A DNA stretch of 25,662 nt from PALSA-1004 sp046596405 (GCA_046596405.1 JBKJMN010000142.1:1-25662); one strand, 5' to 3'; counted from the first letter of the stretch, positions 1 to 6,992 are shown. Notes: generated by a model from the sequence alone, not told the origin. Program-made: numbers and translations.

Positions 1-92
1 TCGGCATGGCGTGCATAGGCGCGCTTGGTTTCGCGCTGAACATGCTGCTGCTGCGCGTCGAACGCTCGTTGCTCAAGTGGAAATCGCTCTGA
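1..92 (+). CDS. ABC transporter permease, C-terminal fragment
   Basis: The frame beginning at base 3 is open from the window edge to a TGA at 90-92 and encodes GMACIGALGFALNMLLLR followed by a basic tail ending in LLKWKSL. A last transmembrane helix followed by an 'R-x-E-R-x-L-L-x-W' tail is typical of the C-terminus of SsuC/TauC-type permeases of nitrate/sulfonate/taurine-family importers. The gene lies 38 bases upstream of a matching substrate-binding protein, which supports the assignment. Only about 29 codons are visible, so the family call rests on the tail motif and the neighbour. Confidence 0.7.
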   Translation, partial: GMACIGALGFALNMLLLRVERSLLKWKSL

Positions 93-130
93 ACGCATTT
101 ATGTCACACCATCACAAACGGAGGAAATCG

Positions 131-1135
131 ATGAAGCCGACCCAGTTAGCAGCGCGTTGCCTGTTGGTTGCCATGACCCTGGGTGCGACGGCACACCTGC
201 CGGCGGCCGCGCAGACCGCGGTGAGCATAGGCACCGGCAAAGACCCCAACCTCGCCGCCCAGATCGTAATTGCGCGCGACAAGGGCTACTTCAAGGACGC
301 CGGCCTGAACGTCGACGTCAAGCTGTTTCCGTCCGCCGGGGATGTGATGACAGCCATCGTCGGCGGCAGTCTCGCCATGGGCAGTTCGGGGTCGACGCCG
401 ACCACGACGTTGAGATCGCGTCCCTTTCCGATACGAATTCTGGCGCAGATGTCGGATATCTCGGGGGCGCAGCAGATCATCGTCAAGCAAAGCCTGAAAA
501 GCCTCGACGAGTTGCACGGCAAGAAGATTGCGATCATGCGCGCCACGGCGTCCGAATCGCTGTTCAATTCATTCGCGCAGGCCTACGGTTTCGACCCCGC
601 CAAGGTTGAACTCGTCAATATGGCGCCGGCCGAGATGCTGGCCAGCTTTTCGCGCAATACCGTGGACGCGATTGCCGTGTGGGAGCCGCACGCGACGCGC
701 GCGCGCAAGTCGGCGAACGGCAAGATGCTGGTGAGCGGCACGCGATCGGCGATACCGGGCAGGGAAGGCGAGCGCCGCATTTACGGCGATCACAGCGTAT
801 TGTTTGCAACCGAGGCTTTTATCAAGGAGCAGCCCGCTACGGTGCGCGCGGTGTTGACCGCGCTGGCGCGGGCGGGCGACTTTATCGAAAGCAATAAGAC
901 CGAAGCCACTGCGATACTCTCCAAAGAGTTCGGCCTCGAGCCGGCGGACATGGCGGACGTGATGGCGTCCAATCGCTACACTCTCGCGATCAACGACGAA
1001 CTGGTGCGCGATCTCGACCAGCTTTCTGCATTCATGTTCGGGTTAAAGCGCATCCAGTCCCAGCCCATCGCGCGGGACTGGATCGATGCGGAACCGCTGC
1101 GCGCAGTACGTGCGGGGCTCGTTACCATCAAGTGA
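131..1135 (+). CDS. ABC transporter substrate-binding protein, NMT1/SsuA-like
   Basis: A 334-residue periplasmic receptor. The start at 131 is chosen because GGAGG lies at 120-124 and the protein then opens with a signal peptide (K-P-T-Q, hydrophobic core, cleavage near AAA-QTA around residue 27); an in-frame ATG at 101 lacks this spacing. The mature part has the fold signature of NMT1/SsuA-like receptors: a GTGKDPN strand, 'AxxKGYFKDAGLNVDV' near residues 48-63, a 'GSLAMGSSGST' ligand loop, a 'DELHGKKIAIMRAT' hinge and 'VDAIAVWEPHA' in lobe two. It follows the permease fragment and overlaps the next gene by one to four bases, so it probably delivers the substrate processed by the downstream enzymes. 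The ligand cannot be read from sequence; the family covers sulfonates, taurine, thiamine precursors and aromatic or heterocyclic compounds. Confidence 0.88.
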   Translation: MKPTQLAARCLLVAMTLGATAHLPAAAQTAVSIGTGKDPNLAAQIVIARDKGYFKDAGLNVDVKLFPSAGDVMTAIVGGSLAMGSSGSTPTTTLRSRPFPIRILAQMSDISGAQQIIVKQSLKSLDELHGKKIAIMRATASESLFNSFAQAYGFDPAKVELVNMAPAEMLASFSRNTVDAIAVWEPHATRARKSANGKMLVSGTRSAIPGREGERRIYGDHSVLFATEAFIKEQPATVRAVLTALARAGDFIESNKTEATAILSKEFGLEPADMADVMASNRYTLAINDELVRDLDQLSAFMFGLKRIQSQPIARDWIDAEPLRAVRAGLVTIK

Positions 1136-2565
1136 TGACGGATTATGATGTAGTGGTGGTCGGCGGCGGGACGGCGGGCTCGATTGCCGCGATCGCCGCG
1201 GCACGGCAGGGAGCGCGCACCTGCCTCATCGAAGCGAACGGGCACCTCGGCGGCACTTGTCATGCGCTTGCCAACGTGACGCCATTTCACAACAGCCGCG
1301 GCGAGGCGGTGGTGGCGGGGCTCGCGCAGGAACTGGTGGGCCGCGTAGCGGCCAATGGCGGCGCGCGCGAAAGAATGCATCTGCCGAACCCGGCGGGCAT
1401 CGGCGGGTCTTTCACGCCGCTCGATCCCGATGTCATGCGGGTTGCGCTGTTCGACATGGCTGAAGATGCGGATGTTGAACTGTGGCTACATTCCCTGCTT
1501 GTCGGAGTCGTTACCGAGAGGAACGCGGTCAACGGAGTGCGCGTACACAACAAGTCGGGCCCCCATGAACTTCACGCCAAGGTGGTGATCGATGCGACCG
1601 GCGATGGCGACGTGGCAGTGCTCGCCGGCGCCGACTACGTTCAAGATACGCCGGAGGCCGCGCTCAACGCAACGCTGCTGTTTCGCGTGGCGGGTGTCGA
1701 CACCGATGCATTCATCGCTGACGCGCGGCGCTCGCCGCAGAAGATCGTCTTATTGTCTGATCCCTATCTCAGGGATGTAAAGAAGCTCACGCCTGAGCAG
1801 GTCATGGGCAGAGTGCAAGATATTTATGACTGCCCGTATATTTATCTGGCGAATCTGGTGCGCGATTACATCCCGCGCGACGATTGGGCCGAATGGGGTA
1901 TCACGAGCGTAGACAAGGCCGGCTGGGGCGCGTTGAAGCCGTTTGCCGCTCGCTTCAGCATCATGCCGCTGCCCCATCGGCGCGATATCGTCACGCTGAA
2001 TGCGACGAGCATCACCTTCGATGCGACGAATGGCGCGCAAGCGAGCCGTGCCGAAGTCGAAGGACAGCGCCAGATGCATGTCGTACTAGCCGTGTTGCGG
2101 CGCTATATACCCGGTTTCGCCCACTGCTTTCTGCACACGGTGATGCCGCACGTATCGGTGCGTGCGTCACGACGGATCGCGGGCCTCTATGAGATTACGC
2201 GTACCGACATCGAAAGCGGCGCACGTTTTGCCGACGCCATCGCGCGCGGCGCTTATCCCATGAGTGTGCAATCGGCGACTGAGTCGGGTGTGCGCCAGCA
2301 CTTGTTCGTGCGGGATGGCGGTGACTATGATGTCCCGTATCGTTGCCTCGTGCCCAAGAGCGTTGACGGGCTGCTGGTGGCCGGCCGTTGTTTGTCGGCG
2401 ACACGCGAAGCGATAGGCTCAGCGCGCATGGGCGCGCAGTGCATGGCTTACGGTCACGCCGCGGGCGTCGCGGCGGCACTCGCGGCAGAGCGCAACACTG
2501 CGCCGCGGCGCGTCGATGTCGCTCTGCTGCGGCAAACGCTGAGTGCCCAGCACGCTATCGTGTGA
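1135..2565 (+). CDS. FAD-dependent oxidoreductase (FAD_oxidored type)
   Basis: A 476-residue flavoprotein. The N-terminus YDVVVVGGGTAGSIAA is a dinucleotide-binding Rossmann loop (GxGxxG) ending about 30 residues later in an acidic residue (LIEANGHLGGT). A second FAD motif, DATGDGDVAVLAGA, is near residue 151, and the C-terminal 'GLLVAGRCLSATREAIGSAR' (about residues 408-427) closes the flavin site. This arrangement fits the FAD-dependent oxidoreductases of Pfam FAD_oxidored. ATG 1135 shares one base with the preceding stop; a GTG at 1132 would overlap by four. The tight coupling to the binding protein and to two amidohydrolase-like genes suggests it oxidises the imported compound or an intermediate. 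The substrate is unknown. Confidence 0.88.
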   Translation: MTDYDVVVVGGGTAGSIAAIAAARQGARTCLIEANGHLGGTCHALANVTPFHNSRGEAVVAGLAQELVGRVAANGGARERMHLPNPAGIGGSFTPLDPDVMRVALFDMAEDADVELWLHSLLVGVVTERNAVNGVRVHNKSGPHELHAKVVIDATGDGDVAVLAGADYVQDTPEAALNATLLFRVAGVDTDAFIADARRSPQKIVLLSDPYLRDVKKLTPEQVMGRVQDIYDCPYIYLANLVRDYIPRDDWAEWGITSVDKAGWGALKPFAARFSIMPLPHRRDIVTLNATSITFDATNGAQASRAEVEGQRQMHVVLAVLRRYIPGFAHCFLHTVMPHVSVRASRRIAGLYEITRTDIESGARFADAIARGAYPMSVQSATESGVRQHLFVRDGGDYDVPYRCLVPKSVDGLLVAGRCLSATREAIGSARMGAQCMAYGHAAGVAAALAAERNTAPRRVDVALLRQTLSAQHAIV

Positions 2566-2602
2566 AGAACACATAGTAACAATTCAAGCAAAGGACCGCG
2601 CT

Positions 2603-3487
2603 ATGACAAATCCGCGTATACCGTTTCAAATGACCAGCGAGCGCAAGCCGCTCAAGCCGCCGAAGAAGGGCAAGAGGCTGATCGTGCATCTCGTCACCAA
2701 CGTCGAGTACTGGCCGTTCGATCAGCCGATGCCGCGCAAGACACTCTCCACGCCGCATGGCATGGAAACCATCCCCGATATTCCCAACTACTCGTGGGCC
2801 GAGTATGGCCTGCGGTGCGGCATGCCGCGGCTCTTGCAATTGTTGTCGGATATGAAACTGCCCGCGAGCACTAATCTCAATTCCACCGTCATCGATCATT
2901 ATCCGTCGGTCGCACAGGCGATGTTGAAGGCGGGCTGGGAGTTTGTCGGGCACGGCTATACGCAACGCCTGCTGAACAAGGAAGAGGACGAGGAGGGCAC
3001 GATCAGTAAATCGCTTGCCCAAGTGTCCGCTTTTACGGGCAAGAAAGTGCGCGGCTGGATGGGTCCGGGCTTCGCGCAGACGTTCAACACGCCCGACATC
3101 CTCAAGAAGCATGGCATCGAATACAACCTTGACTGGATACTCGATGATCTGCCGTGCTGGATGCGCACCCAACATGGCCCGATGATTTGCATGCCGTACG
3201 GGTTCGAGCTCAATGACAGCCTGGTCTACACGGTGGAACGCCAGTCGTCGCCGGAAGTGTTGCAGCGCTTGAAAGACACGCTCAAGACTTTCGGTCCCGA
3301 ACTCAAGAAGCAGCCGCGCGTGTTGACGCTGGGACTGCATCCGCACCAGATCGGGGTGCCGCACCGCATGCCTTACCTGGTCGAGTGTTTGAAGATACTC
3401 AAAAAGCGCGAGGACGCGATATTCATGACCGGCAGCCAGATCGCCGATTGGTATATGGCGGCCGATCCCGCGCCGGCCAGTCTGTAG
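2603..3487 (+). CDS. Polysaccharide deacetylase / PuuE allantoinase-like protein
   Basis: A 294-residue protein of the NodB/CE4 barrel superfamily, closest by eye to the PuuE/HpPgdA-like branch, whose characterised members include the cofactor-independent allantoinase PuuE. Visible landmarks are VTNVEYWPFD (residues 31-40), EFVGHGYTQRLL (113-124), RGWMGPG (150-156) and LGLHPHQIGVPHR (243-255). The classical CE4 metal triad is not intact: the acidic position appears as N-V-E, and the second motif has H117 but Gln instead of His at +4. ATG 2603 is chosen because AAAGGA lies at 2590-2595; the open frame extends upstream to 2543 into the previous gene without a good start. There is no signal peptide, so it acts in the cytoplasm. 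Lying between an oxidoreductase and an N-carbamoyl hydrolase, it more plausibly opens a cyclic amide or ureide than deacetylates a polysaccharide (inference). Confidence 0.82.
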   Translation: MTNPRIPFQMTSERKPLKPPKKGKRLIVHLVTNVEYWPFDQPMPRKTLSTPHGMETIPDIPNYSWAEYGLRCGMPRLLQLLSDMKLPASTNLNSTVIDHYPSVAQAMLKAGWEFVGHGYTQRLLNKEEDEEGTISKSLAQVSAFTGKKVRGWMGPGFAQTFNTPDILKKHGIEYNLDWILDDLPCWMRTQHGPMICMPYGFELNDSLVYTVERQSSPEVLQRLKDTLKTFGPELKKQPRVLTLGLHPHQIGVPHRMPYLVECLKILKKREDAIFMTGSQIADWYMAADPAPASL

Positions 3488-3496
3488 CCTGCACGC

Positions 3497-4765
3497 ATGC
3501 CGATGGGATCCGGGGCCGTCGCGGCGCAACGTCCGCTTGCCGAAAGTCTGTTTGCTGAGCTGCATCGCTTGTCGTTCGATGGCGTGGGTATCACGCGCGC
3601 GGCATTTGGACCGCTGGAAGACGCTGCCCACGAGCTCATTGCGCGAACGGCGCGCGCCGCCGGATTGGCGGTCGAGCGCGACGCCGCGTGCAATCTGATG
3701 GTGACACTGGAGGGTAGGCAGCGGGGCCAGCCGTTCATAGGAGTGGGCTCGCATCTCGATAGCGTGCCGCGCGGTGGCAACTACGACGGCGCAGCGGGCG
3801 TCATCGCCGGACTACTTGCGCTCGTGCATTTTCGAACGCATTCGATAGTGCCCGCGCGCACGATCAAAGTGATAGCGTTGCGTGGTGAGGAAAGCGCGTG
3901 GTTCGGAAAATCGTGGATAGGATCGAACGCATTGTTCGGGCGGCTTACCGAGAACGATCTGGCGCGCCCGCGCCATGGCGACCGCCGCGCATTGCGCGCG
4001 TGCCTGGAAGACGTGGGCGCCGATGTCGATGCGATTGCACAGGGAGCAAAGCTGGTCGTGCCTCAGGCGCTGGCGGCCTATATTGAAGTGCATATCGAGC
4101 AGGGGCCGGTGCTCGAGGCGCGCAAGTTGCCGCTGGGCATTGTTACGGGCATCTACGGCAACTTGCGGCATATGGAAGTCACGTGCCACGGGGAGGCCGC
4201 GCACGCCGGCGCTACGCCGCGTTTCCTCCGGCACGACGCGGTAGTTGCCATCGCCGATCTGATAATGCGCATGGACCGGCATTGGGCGGCATGGGTAGAA
4301 CGCGGCGAGCAAATCGTTACCACGCACGGCATCATAGGCACCGACGCCGCCGAGCATTCGATTTCGCGCGTTCCCGGGATCGCAACTTTTAGTGTGGAGA
4401 TTCGCGCCGACAACCTGAAAACGCTCGATGGTTTTCACCAACTGCTGCGCGACGAAGCCAGTACGGTCGCGTGCGAGCGCGGCGTCTCGTTTACTTTCGA
4501 TGGGCCCATACTTAACCCGCCGGCGACCATGCATGCGCAATGGGTCGACCGGCTCGAGCGCGCGTGCGCAAAGTTGAGTATTCCCAGCATGCGCCTTGCG
4601 AGCGGCGCGGGGCATGATGCATCGGTGTTCGCGCACATGGGTGTGCCGACGGCGATGCTCTTTATCCGCAATCCGCATGGATCGCACAATCCCGCTGAAG
4701 ACATGACACTCGACGACTTCATGGCCGCAACGCAGGTGCTCGTCGAGACGCTGGCCGGCGCTTGA
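3497..4765 (+). CDS. M20-family Zn-dependent N-carbamoyl-amino-acid/allantoate amidohydrolase
   Basis: A 422-residue member of the AmaB/HyuC/AllC group, which removes carbamoyl or ureido groups with a binuclear metal centre. The expected residues are visible: GVGSHLDSVPRGGNYDGA (H86, D97), RGEESAW (E131/E132), YIEVHIEQGPVLE (H199), GEAAHAGATP in the dimerisation lid, SGAGHDA (369-375) and GSHNPAED (H397). The length is normal for the family. ATG 3497 lies 9 bases after the deacetylase stop; an in-frame ATG at 3503 is equally possible and neither has a strong ribosome site. With the preceding PuuE-like gene it forms the pair expected for ring opening followed by carbamoyl removal, as in allantoin or hydantoin degradation. 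Which of beta-ureidopropionase, allantoate amidohydrolase or L-carbamoylase it is cannot be decided here. Confidence 0.92.
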   Translation: MPMGSGAVAAQRPLAESLFAELHRLSFDGVGITRAAFGPLEDAAHELIARTARAAGLAVERDAACNLMVTLEGRQRGQPFIGVGSHLDSVPRGGNYDGAAGVIAGLLALVHFRTHSIVPARTIKVIALRGEESAWFGKSWIGSNALFGRLTENDLARPRHGDRRALRACLEDVGADVDAIAQGAKLVVPQALAAYIEVHIEQGPVLEARKLPLGIVTGIYGNLRHMEVTCHGEAAHAGATPRFLRHDAVVAIADLIMRMDRHWAAWVERGEQIVTTHGIIGTDAAEHSISRVPGIATFSVEIRADNLKTLDGFHQLLRDEASTVACERGVSFTFDGPILNPPATMHAQWVDRLERACAKLSIPSMRLASGAGHDASVFAHMGVPTAMLFIRNPHGSHNPAEDMTLDDFMAATQVLVETLAGA

Positions 4766-5232
4766 AGGTCGCATCGCATCTCGAGAAATTTCGCCGGCTC
4801 GATGCATTGAAGCAGCGCCTCGATCCGGCGGCGGACCGCGAGCTCTGGATCTGGACGGCGATGAACGCCGGCACGCATCTACTCAACGCCGCGCTGCATC
4901 ACTGCGGTGCTACGGATGAGACTGATTCGTTTCACACGCAGGTCGAAGGCCTGTATGCGGTACCCGACCGGGCGAGCGGGACACTCGCCGACGCGCAACA
5001 TCCGCCAGGCGACGTGATGCATGTAGACCAGCCGTTGATTGCAAGGCCGGTGCCGACGGCGGTTACCCAGGCAGCTGCCGCGTTGAAGATCATCGAAGAT
5101 TTGCGCGAACCGTACGTGCGTGGCAGCGAACAAGTGCCCGCAGGTGCCACCGGGGAGTGGGAGCTCGCATACCGTACGTGCGTCGCACGTTTGTCCGAGA
5201 CGCTGGCGCAAGGCGCGGGCGGCAGTGCATGA
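4762..5232 (+). CDS. Uncharacterised small protein, paralogue of the next gene
   Basis: A 156-residue protein of no family I recognise, predicted helical, without signal peptide or membrane segment. The TTG start at 4762 overlaps the upstream TGA (TTGA). The choice is supported because it places the shared motif AGTHLLNAALH at residues 36-46, almost exactly where the downstream paralogue has AGTHWFNIVLH (35-45). A second shared block, IIEDLREPYVRG (110-121), matches EIERLRTPYVRG in the paralogue. Between the two blocks this copy carries a proline-rich insert of roughly 25 residues that the paralogue lacks. Coding potential is supported by overlaps at both ends and by the paralogy. The conserved His and Asn residues could bind a metal or cofactor, but that is speculation. 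Confidence 0.75.
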   Translation: MKVASHLEKFRRLDALKQRLDPAADRELWIWTAMNAGTHLLNAALHHCGATDETDSFHTQVEGLYAVPDRASGTLADAQHPPGDVMHVDQPLIARPVPTAVTQAAAALKIIEDLREPYVRGSEQVPAGATGEWELAYRTCVARLSETLAQGAGGSA

Positions 5233-5603
5233 AAACCCAATATCATCGATTGAAGGCCGAAAACATAGAACGGTCGCTGGCCCGCTGTAAGGTAGCGGAT
5301 TACGAAACGGTGATTGAAGGCGCCATGCTCGCGGGTACGCACTGGTTCAATATCGTGCTCCATCAAACCGCACTCATGCCGGTTGAGCGGGATGCGATGC
5401 ATGCGGAGTTCATGACGGTCGGTGACCGACGCAAGGTGCTTGCGACCGTGCCGGACGCGCTCCACGCGCTCGACGAAATCGAGCGGCTGCGCACGCCCTA
5501 CGTGCGCGGTGACATGCCGGGTGGAGAGCGGGCCGCGCAGATTGCGCTCGATAGTCTCGCGCGCCTGCGGCACATGGCTGTGGCCGGCGTCGCTCAGACT
5601 TAG
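5229..5603 (+). CDS. Uncharacterised small protein, paralogue of the previous gene
   Basis: A 124-residue protein beginning at an ATGA overlap with the gene before it. It shares with that gene the motif A-M-x-A-G-T-H-x-x-N-x-x-L-H (residues 32-45) and the block L-x-x-I-E-x-L-R-x-P-Y-V-R-G (81-94), then a C-terminal helix with spaced leucines. It is soluble and probably all-helical. The frame could be extended upstream to 5157, but the added residues come from the overlap and do not match the paralogue. The 3' end overlaps the convergent LysR gene by four bases. Its place at the end of the amidohydrolase operon suggests a linked role, perhaps as a heteromeric partner of its paralogue. I recognise no named domain. 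Confidence 0.78.
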   Translation: MKTQYHRLKAENIERSLARCKVADYETVIEGAMLAGTHWFNIVLHQTALMPVERDAMHAEFMTVGDRRKVLATVPDALHALDEIERLRTPYVRGDMPGGERAAQIALDSLARLRHMAVAGVAQT

Positions 5604-6556
5604 ATGTGCTCGGCCGTCGCCGGATGGTCGACCACCAGGTGTTTACCTTCCGCGCGCACGAATTCCATGAAGGCCTGCGCCGCCATCGGCAGGTTCTTGC
5701 CCACCGGGTAAACGAAATACCAATGTCGTTCGAGCGGAAAGCCTTCGACGTCGAGCGTGACGAGCTGCGGGTGTTCGCCGTCGGGGCCCAGCGTGTATTG
5801 CGAGAGGATGGAGACGCCGAGACCGGCAAGTATCGCCTGCTTGAGGGCTTCGTTGGACGAGAGCTCCATGCGCAGTTTCGGTTGCAGGCCGCGGCGCGCG
5901 AAAATTTCCTGCGCCACCATGCGCGTGCCGGACCCGGGCTCACGGATCAGAAACGGCTCGCGGGCCAGACGCTCCAGGGTAATTCCGCGCTCGTTGGCGA
6001 GCGGATGGTCGGCGCGCGCGAACACGACCATCGGATTGGGCATGATCTGCTGCACGACCACTTCGCCGTCTTTTGGCGGAGTGGCGAAAATATAGAGGTC
6101 GTCCGCGTTGTCGGCCAGGCGCGCGAGCAGGGTCTGGCGCTGATGTATTTGCAGCGCCACGTCGATGCCCGGATACTGCTGCACGAAAGCGGAGAGCATG
6201 CGCGAGGCAAAGTGACTGCCAGTGGTGCTGACGGCAAGGCGCAGGCGGCCGGTTTCAAGCCGGCGGATGCTGGCAAATTTATCTTCTATTCTCACCAGCA
6301 CCTGGAAAATTTCGCCGCACGCGCCCACCAGTTCGCGCCCGGATTCTGTCACGTGTATGCGCTTGCCGATCTGCTCGAGCAGCGGCAGGCCTATCGTTTC
6401 GGTGAGTTTCCTGATCTGTACCGATACCGTGGGCTGCGCCATGTGCAGTTCCTCGGCGGCGCGCGTGTAACTGCCAAGACGCGCAACGGCTTCGAACACG
6501 CTCAATTGCGGCAGGGTACCGTGCTTGAGATAACGGCGTATGCTGGATTGCGGCAT
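5600..6556 (-). CDS. LysR-family transcriptional regulator (CbbR-like)
   Basis: A 318-residue LysR-type regulator. The N-terminal winged helix-turn-helix is clear: PQLSVFEAVARLGSYTRAAE (16-35), then HMAQPTVSVQIRKLTETIG and a wing containing KRIHVTESG. The rest is the two-lobed effector-binding domain (GRLRLAVSTTGSHF near 104, VFARADHPL near 184, a PFLIREPGSGTR loop near 212). By eye it resembles the CbbR/RbcR branch. A strong ribosome site (GGAGA, minus strand, complement of 6564-6570) lies just before ATG 6556. Its stop overlaps the convergent ureide-type operon by four bases, so that operon is one possible target; the divergent TerC gene is the other. Its leader contains a manganese riboswitch and terminator, which is unusual for a LysR gene. 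Confidence 0.95.
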   Translation of the reverse strand: MPQSSIRRYLKHGTLPQLSVFEAVARLGSYTRAAEELHMAQPTVSVQIRKLTETIGLPLLEQIGKRIHVTESGRELVGACGEIFQVLVRIEDKFASIRRLETGRLRLAVSTTGSHFASRMLSAFVQQYPGIDVALQIHQRQTLLARLADNADDLYIFATPPKDGEVVVQQIMPNPMVVFARADHPLANERGITLERLAREPFLIREPGSGTRMVAQEIFARRGLQPKLRMELSSNEALKQAILAGLGVSILSQYTLGPDGEHPQLVTLDVEGFPLERHWYFVYPVGKNLPMAAQAFMEFVRAEGKHLVVDHPATAEHI

Positions 6557-6605
6557 ATTGATTCTCCTCTATACAGAGTTGAACAATGCCGTGCCCGCGA
6601 GGGCG

Positions 6606-6637
6606 GCGGCCTTTACCTCGAACAGGACAAAGGCCGC
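6606..6637 (-). other. Second hairpin in the lysR leader
   Basis: A perfect 9-bp inverted repeat, GCGGCCTTT ... AAAGGCCGC, with a 14-base loop lies between the riboswitch terminator and the LysR start. It has no following T run on either strand and leaves the LysR ribosome site (complement of 6564-6570) free. It may tune read-through, stabilise the 3' part of the transcript, or belong to a small leader reading frame (minus strand TTG at complement of 6641-6643, 24 codons, stop at 6569-6571). Function unknown. Confidence 0.5.
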
Positions 6638-6640
6638 AAA

Positions 6641-6672
6641 CAAAAAGACCTTTGCCGGTTCCGGCAAAGGTC
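6641..6672 (-). terminator. Intrinsic terminator, expression platform of the Mn riboswitch
   Basis: On the minus strand there is a perfect 12-bp stem, GACCTTTGCCGG / CCGGCAAAGGTC, with a two-base loop (complement of 6647-6672), followed directly by TTTTTG (complement of 6641-6646). There is no T run on the plus-strand side, so termination is directed toward lysR. The first arm overlaps the 3' strand of riboswitch helix P1, so aptamer folding and terminator formation exclude each other. Confidence 0.88.
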
Positions 6673-6777
6673 TCGCTCGCAACGATCCAGTCGTTGCCAG
6701 CACAACCGGGGATTACTCCCGTATTGACGGCTGTGCGGTAGTAGCAGTGCTCCGCTACCGAAGCTACTCCCCTTTGG
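6663..6777 (-). promoter_or_regulatory. yybP-ykoY (Mn2+) riboswitch aptamer upstream of lysR
   Basis: Read on the minus strand, the segment starts CCAAAGGGGAGTAGCTTCGG (complement of 6758-6777). It contains CAGCCGTCAATACGGG (complement of 6718-6733) and CCCCGGTTGTGCTGGC, and ends GCGAGACCTTTGCC (complement of 6663-6676). These match, in order, the invariant parts of the yybP-ykoY family: the AAAGGGGAGUAGC strand of P1/L1, the GUCAUCAAUNCG-like L3 loop, the CCGGYUxUG strand, and the GACCUUU closing strand of P1. P1 pairs CCAAAGG with CCTTTG(G). The closing strand is also the first arm of the terminator at 6641-6672, giving the usual Mn-on antitermination logic. The plus strand does not match. 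The orientation points to the LysR gene, not to TerC. Confidence 0.9.
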
Positions 6778-6810
6778 AGGGTGCCTGATCATTTACGATC
6801 AGACAGACGG

Positions 6811-6839
6811 ATTATTACCAAAGTGCTGCAGAAATGCAA
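6811..6839 (-). promoter_or_regulatory. Candidate sigma70 promoter for the riboswitch-lysR transcript
   Basis: On the minus strand TTGCAT (complement of 6834-6839) and AATAAT (complement of 6811-6816) are separated by exactly 17 bases. Transcription would begin near 6804, about 25-30 bases before the first riboswitch helix. The position supports minus-strand transcription of the riboswitch. It is not tested and the -35 box matches the consensus at only four of six bases. Confidence 0.55.
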
Positions 6840-6876
6840 CTGCGCCGTCGCGCGGCGGGCTCTGCGCGTGTCGAGG

Positions 6877-6891
6877 ATTACGTTACGTAAT
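6877..6891. promoter_or_regulatory. Candidate LysR-type operator (T-N11-A dyad)
   Basis: The sequence ATTACG-TTA-CGTAAT is a 6-bp inverted repeat with a 3-base centre and contains TTACGTTACGTAA, which fits the LysR T-N11-A rule with dyad symmetry. It is centred about 80 bases upstream of the predicted lysR transcription start and lies between lysR and terC, so it could serve autoregulation, terC control or both. Assignment is by motif only. Confidence 0.4.
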
Positions 6892-6992
6892 GCCTGCGAT
6901 TAAAACTCGACGGCACCCATCAACAAAACGCAACGCCGCCATTACAAAACTTCACTGGTATCGCGTCGCGCGCTCAGCATAATGAATGTCAT

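Noticed and set aside
11..130. Upstream extension of the first binding-protein frame
   Set aside because: It overlaps the permease tail and would bury the signal peptide; GGAGG at 120-124 fixes the start at 131.
2555..3754. 399-codon open frame on the minus strand opposite the PuuE-like gene
   Set aside because: It is an antisense shadow of two genes with clear domains; its translation is Arg/His-rich with no motif and no ribosome site.
5606..6727. 373-codon plus-strand open frame opposite lysR
   Set aside because: The minus-strand LysR protein has an unambiguous family signature; the antisense frame also runs into the riboswitch region.
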